Shown piece after piece: positions 19,213 through 32,200 of a DNA stretch of 64,000 bases. The first letter of the stretch is position 1; every line of letters begins with the position of its first letter. Origin of the DNA: Eudromia elegans (Eukaryota; Chordata; Aves; Tinamiformes; Tinamidae); the NCBI GenBank assembly GCA_003342815.1, contig PTEX01000120.1:1695262-1759261 (forward strand), given 5' to 3'. Both the position numbers and the translations under genes were made by a program. The notes beneath the pieces are model-generated. The model was not told where the DNA came from, made no database searches, and saw nothing but the letters and a program-made list of their open reading frames with translations.

Positions 19213-20133
19213 TCATAGAATCATAGAATGCTTAAGGTTGGAAGGGACCTGTAGAGGTCATCTAGTCCAACCCCCCTGCACACGCAGGGTCTCCTAGAGC
19301 ACGTGGCACAGGGTGGTGTCCAGGCGGGTTTTGAAGATCTCCGCAGAAGGAGACACCACTACTTCTGTGGGCAACCTGTTCCAGTGCTCTGTCACCCTCA
19401 CTGTCAAAAAATTCTTTTTCAAGTTCCTGTGGAACTTTTGGTGCCTCAATTTGTGGCTGTTTCCTTTAGTTCTATCACTGGCCACCACTGAGAAGAGGCC
19501 AGCCCCATCCTCCTCACTCCCTTTCTTGAGATATTTATATACAATAATCAGGTCCCCTCTCAGTCTTCTCTTCTCCAGGATGAAGAGGCCCAACTTTCTC
19601 AGCCTTTGCTCATAGGGCAGATGTTCCAGGCCCCTAATCATCTTCATGGCCCTGTGCTGGTCTCTCTCTAGCAGCTCCACGTACCTCCTACACTGGGAAG
19701 CCCAGAACTGCACACAGTACTCGAGGTGCAGCCTCACCAGGGCTGAGTAAAGGGGCAGAATCACCTCCCTCGACCTGCTGGAGACGCTCTTCTCAATGTA
19801 CCTCAATGCACTAATTGGCCCTCTTGGCCGTGAGGGCACACTCATGCCTCATGGTCAACTTGTCGTCCACCATGACGCCCAGGTCCCTCTCTGCGGGGCT
19901 GCTCTCCAGGAGGTCGGTCCTTAGCCTGTAGGCGTGTCTAGGGTTATTCCTCCCCAGATGCCGGACCCTACACTTGCCCTTGTTGAACTTCATGAGGTTA
20001 CTCGTCACCCAGTTGTCCAGTCTGTCCAGGCCCCTCTGGATGGCAGCACAGCCCTCAGGGCTATCAGCTATTCCTCCCAGTTTGGTATCATCAGCAAACT
20101 TGCTGAGGGCGCACTCCATCCCTTCATCCAGGA
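19213..20133 (-). mobile_element. CR1 LINE copy 3, 5'-truncated with intact 3' end
   Basis: On the minus strand this reads from within the reverse-transcriptase catalytic region ([11 protein letters not shown] near 20080-20110) to the end of ORF2 (RLDTTLCHVL then a stop at about 19294) and through the 3' UTR to the terminal direct repeats (TCATAGAATCATAGAAT on the plus strand, 19213-19229). The two open pieces, 19811-20119 and 19294-19845, are in different frames, so at least one frameshift lies near 19811-19845. Apart from that the coding part is open, making it the best preserved CR1 here. It is in the same orientation as CSMD3. Much of it can be aligned by eye to copy 1, including the 3' UTR with CTGCGTGTGCAGGGGGG, so both belong to one subfamily. 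I see no clear target-site duplication. Confidence 0.95.
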
Positions 20134-21332
20134 AATTCTCTCTTTTACATACTAACTGAAGAGTTTAGCAAACATACATACTTCCATTCTATCTTAAACA
20201 TAAAAACAGTAAAAATATGAATATTTTAAACTATTCAGACATTGAAAGTCTGTATCTGTATTCTATAAATTTCTATATCTGTATAAAAAAAGCCTTTGAG
20301 AAAAAAAATTTTCATTATACAAATGTCAAAGAATAGTATGATCTTATCACTTTTTATGTAAATTAAATTTGCAGCTGTGAATATCTTGCAATATCAGTAT
20401 ATTTGCTAAGTGATTACGAAATGAAAGTTGTTATGATTAGACTACTACTCCCCCAAAGAAGTCTGCAATTTTTTAAAGGGACTCACTCAAACCGAATTCA
20501 TTCTTATTGCTATATTTACACACTGCTGAAATATTAAACCAGTAATCTTAATAATGCTTGATGAAGTGTTGTATCTCAAAATAAAAGGTAAAATTAAATT
20601 ATAATTCTGTGATAATCATCTGCATCTTTCATGTTTTCTATAAAGTTATTTTAAAGATATATTCTTAAAGATATATTTCTGTGCGTATATTCTCTGCTCA
20701 AACCTGTTTAATTCTGCAAAATGGCACAAATCAGACAATGTACTTTTAAAGATAAGCCTTTTTTTTTTCCCTTGAGAAGACTGCCAAAGCCTCTCCTCTA
20801 AATTTTCCTCATTAATAGAATTAGGCTTGACACTATAGAGCACTAGTTTCACTGTCGTGAAACCTTAAAGCAGAAAGCAGTGCCACTTTAAGTGCTAAAA
20901 ATGGCATGAAATAAGAAAAAAAAGATGGCATATAAGGAATATCAACTACAATTTCCATTAACAAATATGGATTCAATTTCTCATTTTAATTATAACTATT
21001 TTTATATTTCAACAGTATTGAATTACCTCAGACATTCTAATATTTATTTATAGTATTGTGACACCTATCACTGTTCTTGAAGTTTAACTTGCCATGATGA
21101 TTGGTAGCTATAGAAATAAATAAGAAGGCACCACACTTTCTTCCTGCTTACATTCTGCATTTGTGAGAAATAATTTGTGGATGAAGCAGCTAAGACAGAA
21201 GGTCAGAAGGAGAAATATTTGATAATATCAGAAAATTAATGTTTATACAGTAATCTAGTGCCAGTTTAGCTCCTTCCTAACCATCAAAAGTTCAAGGTGA
21301 GACTTAAAAAAAATCCTTCACAACCTACAATG

Positions 21333-21353
21333 AAACAAACAAACAAACAAACA
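21333..21353. repeat. (AAAC)n short microsatellite
   Basis: About five AAAC units in an intron. Confidence 0.85.
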
Positions 21354-23111
21354 CAAAAGCAGGAGAGGGATAGAATAGCAAAATAGTAAGGTAAAGAGGA
21401 TACTTAGTCATTGCGGTAATAGGAAAATAACATCTCTTGGAGAAAAATCTGAAGTCTAGTTCTCAAAATCACAAGACTCACTTAATTTCATTCCCTCTCT
21501 AGCTTAATAGAGTCTTTTGATTTTATAAAGAGGACAACCACTTTCACAGTAAAGATTATTTTACCATATACCTAAGTATGCAACACTTTCTTCTGGAGGC
21601 GGAAGGCCTGGATTTACTTCTCTGCCTGTATCATGTACCATGTTCATAATGTTATTGGTTTATATATTAGATCATTTTTTTGCCCTGCCAGAATAAACAA
21701 CCTTCCTGGACACTGATATGGAATAAGTGTCAGATAATTTTATATCAGTAGAATTCAGGGAAATTTTCATATGTCCTTCAAAAGAAATGTAAGGACTTTT
21801 CCCAGAAAAAACTAAGGTGAACAAGTGCTAATGGTGTTTACTGCTAGTGAAAATATTTAATTTCAGCTACAATTATTAAACTGTCTGTCAATGCGATAGT
21901 ATGTAGTCAATGTGAAGATACAAAAGCACTTTATTATATTCATCTTTTGCAGATGGAAAGGATTGAAATACACAGAATTCCACTTTAATGGGAAATGCTC
22001 TGTCTCTGAATAGTGGTCAAAATACTAATGACAACAAGACATCTCTTGCAATAGACAGAAATGAACAGGTACAATTCAGAGTCCTCTGAATTGTAGAAGA
22101 CAGAAGTCCAACTGCTATTTACTGTGTTTGCTCTGAATCACAGTCTAGAAACTTATTTCCCCGTGGCTACTGCATATTTAAGTCAAAGATGCATTGATAG
22201 GGACATATTCAGTATTGGTTTGCCTTGAACCTAAATATAAGCATACCAAAATGGTATAAACAGGATTGGTATGCAAGTATTTGTTAACACTGTGATGGCA
22301 TAGCCAGACACAACATAGAAGTATTTGACACGTGCATGTGAACAAGACGACCAACAAAAGGGCAATGATAGATTTAGCTGTATGTAAAAGGCATCCAAGT
22401 AGCAAAAGCTACCAAAGGACAGGATAAGCACAAGGCACTGTGTATAGGTAGAACATCCTCCTAAATACACAGAAAAGACTAGCAAGATAGAAGAGAACAA
22501 GTTAAGTAAGAAAAAGTAAGAAAGAGGAGAGTCCTCCTCTTTTTTGGGGAAGGAAGTTGGGGGAGAGGGAAGTAGTTTAAAAGCATCAAGAATATGCAAA
22601 GAGAATCAGAGAAAAAAGAAAACAAGTGCATTCCAGTTTGGCTAATTTCATCAGAGAAGCCTAACCCTGTTGATCTTGATGACAAAGAAGCACCAAAGAC
22701 CACAGCCTCAGTGCTCTCCATACACCACCTGGTACATGGTCAGTTAGCATATATGTATTCAGAACTAGGTTTTGTATACTTAATGATGTATGATGATGAT
22801 AATTAATACTGTGCAAAATATAACCATTAGCACAAAGTGTGCTGTCAACAAATTTAATGAAGTTCAGTTTTAATAATTTAAAACCAACATAATTTTTCTA
22901 ATATCATATCCTGACATATATACATACATATTCAGTTGCAACACCTCATTTGAAAAGCAATCTGAACACCTAAAGCAGACTTTCATAGATATGCTTTTTT
23001 TTAAAAAAAGTCTTGTATTACCCGAATGTTCTTTTTATACCTACATCTTAAACTATACATCAAAAAATAAATCACACATACAAATATATATAAGACTTTT
23101 CTATTACTCAC

Positions 23112-23438
23112 TGTTATAAGTAATGTTAAATCCACGTCCTGACATTGAATGGTCAGCTTGAAATTCCAGACGCAAAATATGTCCATTACTGGTAAGATGG
23201 GAAGGAACTTCAGCACCAGTAAATGTTCCTATGATGGGAGAATCTGGAGAATCACCATCTTTAACTGCAAGGAAGTCAAACTGAGATTCCAAATCAAAGT
23301 CATTAAAGGAGAGGTGGATTCGGCTCCCTGGGTCTGAAATTATGGTCCAGATACAGTTTAAATTATTTCCATATCCCTCTGGATAATCAGGTGAAAGCAC
23401 TGTTCCCATTGGTGCAGTGAAATTAGAAAGGCAAGGAA
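23112..23438 (-). CDS. CSMD3: CSMD3 internal exon, complete CUB domain
   Basis: Second exon in order, 327 nt (109 codons), phase 1-1, with acceptor TTTTGGCAG and donor A|GTGAGT. It encodes a whole CUB module: it opens with PCLSNFTAPMGTVLSPDYP, has the second Cys at LNCIWTI, the acidic FDFLAVKDGD segment that sits at the calcium site in Ca-binding CUB domains, and ends GRGFNITYN. Only two cysteines are visible, so the second CUB disulphide appears absent; the other CUB in this window shows the same. Sequons NFT and NIT are possible N-glycosylation sites on the extracellular face. The exon follows the Sushi exon after an intron of 1135 bp. The split junction codon with the next exon is ACA (Thr), giving NTFGHNEC, which agrees with the family. 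Confidence 0.95.
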
Positions 23439-24931
<1,493 letters not shown>

Positions 24932-25214
24932 CTAACTTCATAAGGAAGTGAATTTTGTGTAAGGACATTGGGAAGATCCGAGTTCTTTCTGTTGTTATGT
25001 TGTTCCAAATGATAAAATGGAAGATTATTCCTATTTTATTTTATTTTGTAAAACTTTTGGTAATAGTATGAAGCAAAATATCTATTTTAGCATGTGAATA
25101 TTTAAAACTAACAACCCATTCTCCTATCACGGCCACTGTAAAGTGACCAAATCTGTCTTCCTGATAACTTCCATGCAGATACTTTCATGCTAGCTACTGG
25201 AAGACTTGTAGGTA

Positions 25215-25985
25215 CTATTAAGCCCCATCAAAGCTCCCTTTTTTCCAGGTTAAACAACCCCAGCTCCCTCATTATCTCCTCATGGAGCAAATGCTCCAGT
25301 CTCATGACTAGCTTGGTAGCTCTGCTCACTCCAGAATTAGGATTAGGATGCTCAAAACTGGATGCACTATTCTAGATGTGGCCTAAAGAGTGCTGAGTAA
25401 ATGGGTATAATTATTTCCATCAAACTACTGTCTGGGCTTCTTTTAAGAGTGTAGGATGCTCTTGGACTTCTTTAATACCAGGATATACTGCTGGTTTATG
25501 TTTTTGCTGTCCCCCAGGATGCTGGAGGCCTTTTCTGCGAGTGATTCCCCAGAATTCACTGGTATGGGGGTGGTTCTTCTTTCCCAGGTGCACGACTTTA
25601 CATTTCCCTTTTGAATTGCGCAGGAATGCTGGTCCATTCTTCTGGATCGTCTAGATCTCTGTGGAAAGTAGTCCAGCCATTGAGCACAGCACCTCCCTGG
25701 TGGTGGCATTTGCAAACTAGATGCAGTGCACTCTACAGCCTCTTCCCTCACATTGATGACAAAGTTAAACTGGATGAGTCCAGGAGCAGACTTTTGAGGT
25801 ACTCTTGTTCCTGACCTCCAGGTACAGAACGATCCATTCACCACTAACGTCTAAGACTCCTAATGCATCCTGGGTTTTTTTCTAATCCATCTGGTTGTCT
25901 CCCACAAGCTAATGCATTATGCCCTGGATGAATGGACAGACTCAAAAGTCTTGCGGTCCTTCAGCAACTATTGCTACTTTGCTGC
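25215..25985 (-). mobile_element. Old CR1 LINE fragment (copy 4)
   Basis: Read on the plus strand, this follows the complement of the CR1 ORF2 C-terminus in the right order: GGTTAAACAACCCCAGCTCC, then text like 'gctccagtctcatgactag', then a degraded 'actggatgcactattctag' block. It continues to the region complementary to the K-x-DxFTLGKK-like block near 25560-25620. Many stops and indels occur in all frames; the 133-codon frame at 25443-25844 is a shifted remnant, not a gene. It is clearly more diverged than copies 1 and 3, so it is an older family. It lies in the same orientation as CSMD3. Confidence 0.75.
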
Positions 25986-26126
25986 CTTCTACAAATAATG
26001 ACATCTATTATTGACCTTTGGGTGGTCATCTTGTTTGAGAGACAGTGTTCTTGTTTCTTCACCTGTTTCTAGCAAAAAGCAAAAATGATTCGTATTTTTT
26101 GTTGATTTGAAATAAAAGTAGCTTTT

Positions 26127-26130
<4 letters not shown>

Positions 26131-26159
<29 letters not shown>
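26131..26159 (-). repeat. Poly-T run (29 nt)
   Basis: Uninterrupted T on the plus strand (poly-A in gene sense), about 145 bp beyond the CR1 fragment at 25215-25985. CR1 does not end in poly-A, so it is probably an independent homopolymer. Confidence 0.95.
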
Positions 26160-26162
<3 letters not shown>

Positions 26163-28004
26163 GAATGGTAACAAACTTTCTTCAAAACAGACAAGGATAG
26201 GAAAGTAGTGCATACTGGGCTCCTGTCAGCTGATCTCATTTTTAATAAGAGGGTTTTAGGAGAGAGTGGTATCACAACTTTTTTGAAGTCACAAAAGGGA
26301 TTAATGATACTCAGATTCCATTTCAATTCTCTTGCCAGCTCTACCACTCTTTAGATTGTTTTAGCTTTCTTGCAGATTGTTTATCTGTTTCAATGACTCA
26401 TAAGAAGTTCAGAGATCAACAAAGATTCCTCCCTTGATGAGCTCACACTATTTGTTCATTATGAATATTTATGATTAGCAGTACACAAACAGCAGTTGTA
26501 TTAAATTGCAATAGTTATTTTTTTCATAAAACTTTAAAAATTAAAGCCTTAATCCAGCTAAATGAAAATTCCAGATCTGTAAAAGTAATGAATTTGTCTC
26601 CTGTCTTAAATATTATTTATTTATTTTTAGTTTAATCATCATCTAGATCTAGGCTCAGATAATCTCAAATTCCCTTTTATGTGTGGGATACTATTAATTA
26701 CTTTTATACATCAAGTACTCTAACTGAAGATCATAAGATTAAATCCGTTTATAAGCTTATATGAGACTACTGCTGAACATGATAAAAAGAATTACAGCAG
26801 AGAATAGGATGTCTCAGATCTGAAATCGAACAATAACCCCTAGGTTTCTCAGCATGACCTTGACTAGGATACTTAAATGCAAAAAGACTTGTAAGACTCA
26901 TGATTAGACATAAAAATCTAATTAAGGCTGATATTCTAATAACATGAATACAAAACAGTACCACATTAATGTTCCCAGTCCATCTTAATAGATTAACTAT
27001 TCCCGATAAGAGCTACTTCAACAAGCATTAGAATTTACTATAAAGAATAAAACAAGTTCTACAATAGGTGTAGCAAATATAATATGTACTAGAAAGCAGG
27101 GAAAATCTCACAAATATAATTCACAAATAGAGATTCTCAATAAATTCATCATAATCACAATACAAGATTAAGTTTTTCATAAACTCATTGGTAGTAACTT
27201 ACTTTTAGGATTTTAAGCAAGTATAAATTCAACCTAAATCAGAGCAGATTCAAAAAGAGTCTTTACTTAGAAGTACATGACTTTAAAATATGACTGTCAG
27301 AATAAATATAGCAGTGTTTTACTGCTAACACTCCTCTTCAGAACAGATATGAAACTGGGTGGGGAAAGGAGAGAAAAAGAAAAAAAAGATAGTAGTGTCT
27401 CAAATTAGAACATCAGTTCACAGGGCCTTGGGTGAATTAAGGTTCTACTGGTTCCATTTTTTGAAGAAACATATGTATTGCTTTTACTGTTGTAAAATAG
27501 AATACTTTAGTTTAATACTGCTTCTAAGATTAGAGTATGAAACACAAATTGTATGTGATCCACAATAATTTTACTCTGTCTTCACAGCCTCATAAGATGA
27601 CAAAAGTACTCAAATTTGGTGATTATTTTTTGCTTTAATATCCACTGCAGATTGGTCATGTACTAGAAATCTGAATTTGAAAATACATTTCTTCCCCTAC
27701 CAATCCACTTTTTTCTTCATTCATGATTGTACTTCACAATTATTTTATCTGCTGCTAAATGCATTGTGAATTCTTAGAAAACATTTTAGGATGATACTTT
27801 TTATGGAATCATACAGACAGTATGCCTTTTCATTGGTATGTAGGAGGAAAACATGCTGTTAGATATGCTGGGGGTATTAGCCAACACAAAAGTAGCTGAA
27901 AAAAAGTTAAAAAGTGTCTGTGTGGAAGGGCAGAGGGAAATGCTTAGAACATTACTAAATTAACAAACAGAAGAGTGAAGAGGATTGTTGGGTGTACTCA
28001 GCAG

Positions 28005-28044
<40 letters not shown>

Positions 28045-29197
28045 CCAGACAAAATACAATTATGAAAGCTGCCTATTTCTTCAGAGACTTGTGAAAATTA
28101 AGATAGGAAGAGAGAAAACGAATATAACACTATTTTTCTCATTAAATCCTAGAGTTATCACAAAAGCCATCACAAGTGTACAGGAACTTGCTGATTATGA
28201 GGTAAAAAATAGGTATCTTTGGAAGTAAATCTAATGTTGTTGAAGATTAGCAGAAGAAACAATAAGTTTCTACAGTTCAGTTTGCGGATTATCATCAAAG
28301 CATTTTCTCCTACAGAATAATTATGGGAAAATCATTCTGATTTGCAAAATCTCAGAGGTCAGTATCATTTACCAAATATCCAAAAGAAGTAAGAAAGTAT
28401 TTTGAGCTATCATCCTGGAATATAGCCTCAGTTCCTATGAACAAAGCTGCACTTAAGAATTTCTACCTATAAAATTTTAGGTTTCTTTTAGTTTCATTAA
28501 AAATATCGCTGAAGATCATAGACATTTTCATATAATTTAACAAATTGGAAATTTGCAGTAAAAGTGATTATAGATTTTTTTTTTGTGTGTGTGTGTAAAC
28601 ACTATATCTATCAGATATTACATAGATTAAATTTTGGAAGAGGTCATTTCTCTATGTGACTACCATTAAAATTCAAAAATCTTCTTAGAGTTTAAGTATG
28701 TTTTTGTTTTGTATTTAGCATTCTGGTTACTTTTTTGTACATTCTGATTTACTTATATCCTTTCTTTATTTGCTATTCTTGTTTTATAACAGGTTTTATA
28801 TATATTTTAATGGAGTTTTCTTTTAATGTGGTCATTATCACTGGGATATAATTCCCTGACTCGAAAGATCAGTACTGGCACCTGTGGCTGAGAGAAACTA
28901 ATGCAAGTTAATATTATTTCCACTTGTTATTTTTGTAGAGTCTTCTAAAAAAAAGCACCTCTGAGCATATTTTGTTAAATATGCTGTAAATGAATCCTGA
29001 ATTTTTTTCCAATATAGGGCTTTTTGAGATGAGGAAAAGAAAAAAAAAAAGAAAAAAATCCGTTTTTGTTTTCAAAAATTATTTCACAACTCTGTAGGAA
29101 GTATGGAAATCAAAGGGCACAATCTGTTAGAAATTCAGTTGACGTTATAACACACAGAGATGTGCCAACGCTTTCAGCATAAACCTTTCTCTCCCTG
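26160..29197. other. Intronic AT-rich stretch, no gene recognised
   Basis: Only homopolymer runs (including 28009-28044) and short chance open frames are seen. No CUB, Sushi, CR1 or RNA-gene signature. Confidence 0.6.
28009..28044 (-). repeat. Poly-T run (36 nt)
   Basis: Longest homopolymer in the window, preceded by GGTTC and followed by CCAGAC. No retrogene body was recognised on its gene-sense 5' side (28045 onward). Length is likely uncertain in sequencing. Confidence 0.95.
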
Positions 29198-29272
29198 CCA
29201 TTGCCGCCACCCTCTTTCTGAAGGCGAACGTTTCCTTAGGGATAGGAGAAGGTGAAAGGGAGGCGGCAATGG
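29198..29272. other. GC-rich inverted repeat able to form a 75-nt hairpin
   Basis: The left arm 29198-29218 pairs with the right arm 29254-29272. The first eleven pairs are perfect (CCATTGCCGCC with GGCGGCAATGG), then one A-A mismatch, four pairs, a two-base bulge and three more pairs. The loop is 35 nt (29219-29253). The arms are rich in CpG and G+C while the surroundings are strongly AT-rich, so chance is an unlikely explanation. Total length resembles a small-RNA precursor or a small inverted-repeat transposon end, but the loop is long for a microRNA precursor. Function unknown. Confidence 0.7.
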
Positions 29273-32200
29273 TCAAAATATTCTGTGGCTTCACATTTTC
29301 CTTCAAAGTCCTCTGTATCATGAGAGTGTCAACACATAAGGGCAGTAACAGTGAAAAGAGGCATGAATTCTGCTGATGGTAAAACTGATTTTTTGTAGAA
29401 AGACTCACAGAGATTGTTTGGACTGTGTATTATTTTGGAAATTTTGTTCATAGTAAACTGATAAGCTGCTGGTCCCAGTGCAATGACTGAAGCTTAAAAA
29501 ATATCTATATAATTTATTTCTAACAAGAAATATCTGAAAGTCATTGAAGTCAAACACACTGAGCTCCAAATGAATTGAGAAATGAATGCAAGAAATATCT
29601 AAGTGTCTGTAGCATATAAAGAGAAGGTAAGACATTATGTTTTAAAGAGTTGTGCATATTTTAACCAAGAAAACTGTTCCCAGTTTTTGTGCAGTGATTT
29701 ACATAAGTTATAATTACAAGTAGCTATTCTTCAGAAAGCCGTACAACATGCTTTCACCTCTTTGGGGGATTAAAGTACCTCACATATATAAAAATCATGA
29801 TATGCTACTTCCTTTTATAATGTTAAAACAAAGAGAAAATACTATTTCAGCAGTTTAGAACTTTGTTTTAAATAAGTATTTGGATAGACATTATGCAATC
29901 AAAGTCTGACTTCCCACAGGCAACAAAAATCATACGTATTTTTTGCTAAATAGCAAATGTTTTGAAGTTAATACTGTTCCTAACATATATAGTTATTTGC
30001 TCCTGTAGTTTTTATTATTAGTTTTATTAGAGAGAATTAATATGAAAGTAACCTTGTGAGAGGCTTCAGGGCTTTTTATTTTCAAGGAAAGAAAAAAAAG
30101 GAAAATGTTCTCTTTCCAAACATTCTTTTATTTCTATGCGGCTCACTTAGAAGTTCTGAAGATTTTCTAACTGTCAGTGATGAACTGAAGGGACAACTCA
30201 AAGCTACTAAGTGCCAAAGAGACCTTCGAAGATAGAGATGTTCTTGTAATCTTTTTCTCTGCCTTTGTTAAGGACAGGCATATTCTGGAGGTAAATAAAT
30301 GGGCCTTGGGAAAAAAAAAAAAAGGTCACTTATTACACAAATGCATTCTGACAGAGTGGCACTGGAGTCAGTGCTTAGAGAGGAAACTTGTCTACCTAAA
30401 CCTCCTATCATTCAAGGGAAAATAAAAGTTAAGATTGAGAATCTTACAAGGGCAAATAATTTTAAAGGAAGAGAGATCACTCCTGCACAGTAGAAAAGTA
30501 TTTACTGAAGACTTAACATCCCCTCTCTGGGACTTGCTTATTCAAAGAGCTATGAAAAGAAACAATTTTGTATTTACATAGCATTTATTAAAAGAGCAGC
30601 AGTAACCAGCAGTATTATACATATCTCCTTGTGAACATTATAGCATGAATTACAAAGAGAAAAAGGTGTAAACAGAAAAAAACAAGTTATGAATCAAGAG
30701 CATATATTTCTTAGGGTCAATTGTGATGAAAGATAATGGAGACCATAGGCATTGCTGAAGAAGTGTAATCATAAAGACATATAGCAGATAAACAGTTATG
30801 GAACTATTTCAGCAACATGATAAACTATGTTTTCTAGCTTACATGGGCAAAGATTCAATGAGCTTTGGCCATATTTTCATATAATAGAATTTAGATATTC
30901 CTATGATGGGTAAACAAATTTGAATCACCTTATACCTGCCATCTTTTCAAAAATATTACCATTATTATATAGTGATTTCTTCATTGAAAAAAACCCAGTT
31001 AACTACTACTAGATACTAACTGGAAATATTGATGCATGTGTACTTTTACAAAGAAAGGATGCAAGTTGTTTCCAAAAGAGGAAACTGAGCAGCATCCTCA
31101 TATATCCACATCCTTGCATCATTCAGACATCACAGATATTACACAATTCTATGCCTGGGGAATTCCTGGGACATAAGTGCCACCTTAATTATTATTACTA
31201 CCCATAAAAGCAAATGTAATTTCTTTCACCTCTGTTTTAATCACAGTATATTTTAACAATCCTCACACCCTGTAAAAGATAGAAAAGAGCCACCCTCACA
31301 TACGGCATGGCTATTTTTTAGCAGCTCACAAATAAGGACAAGAAATGAATCTTCCAATGAATAACTAGAAGCCATTAACATTGATCAGAATAACAAACTA
31401 TAGTGACACATGTAGAAATGGGCCAGGACAATGTTGTACCAAAACTGGGAATAGGAGCTACATATTTTATGAGAATTATAGGCTATTATATATTGTAGAT
31501 ATTCACAGACACTACGGATATGCATACATCTTTTTATTATTCAGGAGCTTGTTCTTTCTTTAAAATTTGAGTTATTTAAAAGTCAGCTGGCAATAAACTG
31601 GACCAGCTAATGAATAAGCCCTGTGGGTCTTTGCATAATAATTTGCATCTCCAATGAAATAAGTTAACTATTTTAATTTACGTTTAGAAAATGAATGCTC
31701 TCTGTAGAACTCAACACATACAAATAATTTAACAGCACCATGGGATGACTTATTTGTATAAATGCCTGAAGACACTGGGGTCTAAGTACACATACTTTGG
31801 AGAAAAACAGGAAGATATATAAAAACTGAAAGAGAAATTATGCATAATTATTGAAAATAACATAAACTATGTTTGTCTGAAGCTCAAATTAAATGTTCTT
31901 CACTGGAAGTTATATATTTTTATTTTTCCGTTTTACATAATAAACTTTAGAATTTAGAATATTCTTTAGGATGATTTAAATCCTCTATTAGCACAACAGT
32001 GTTTTCTAACTTCAGGGTGTCATTTATGTAATGTTCTAATTGATACTACCTTCCTGGCATCCCCTAACTTGGGCAAAACCTATTTACAGGATTCAAAGGT
32101 CCACTGAACAGTTGTGACAAGAAATATAATTTCAGCCAGAAGCATAAACACAGATATTTGAATCCCAAAAGAAAGAAATAAAAACCTACCATTTACTGAA

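Noticed and set aside
22231..22721. Overlapping hydrophobic open frames (122 and 80 codons, minus)
   Set aside because: Leu/Phe/Ser-rich composition follows from AT- and CT-rich DNA; two overlapping frames both look alike and neither has a domain.
26131..28044. Poly-T runs as tails of processed pseudogenes on the minus strand
   Set aside because: No cDNA-like or coding sequence could be recognised on the gene-sense upstream side of either run.
29145..29408. 87-codon open frame over the hairpin
   Set aside because: The inverted repeat itself explains the stop-poor GC-rich stretch; no domain and no splice sites in phase with CSMD3.
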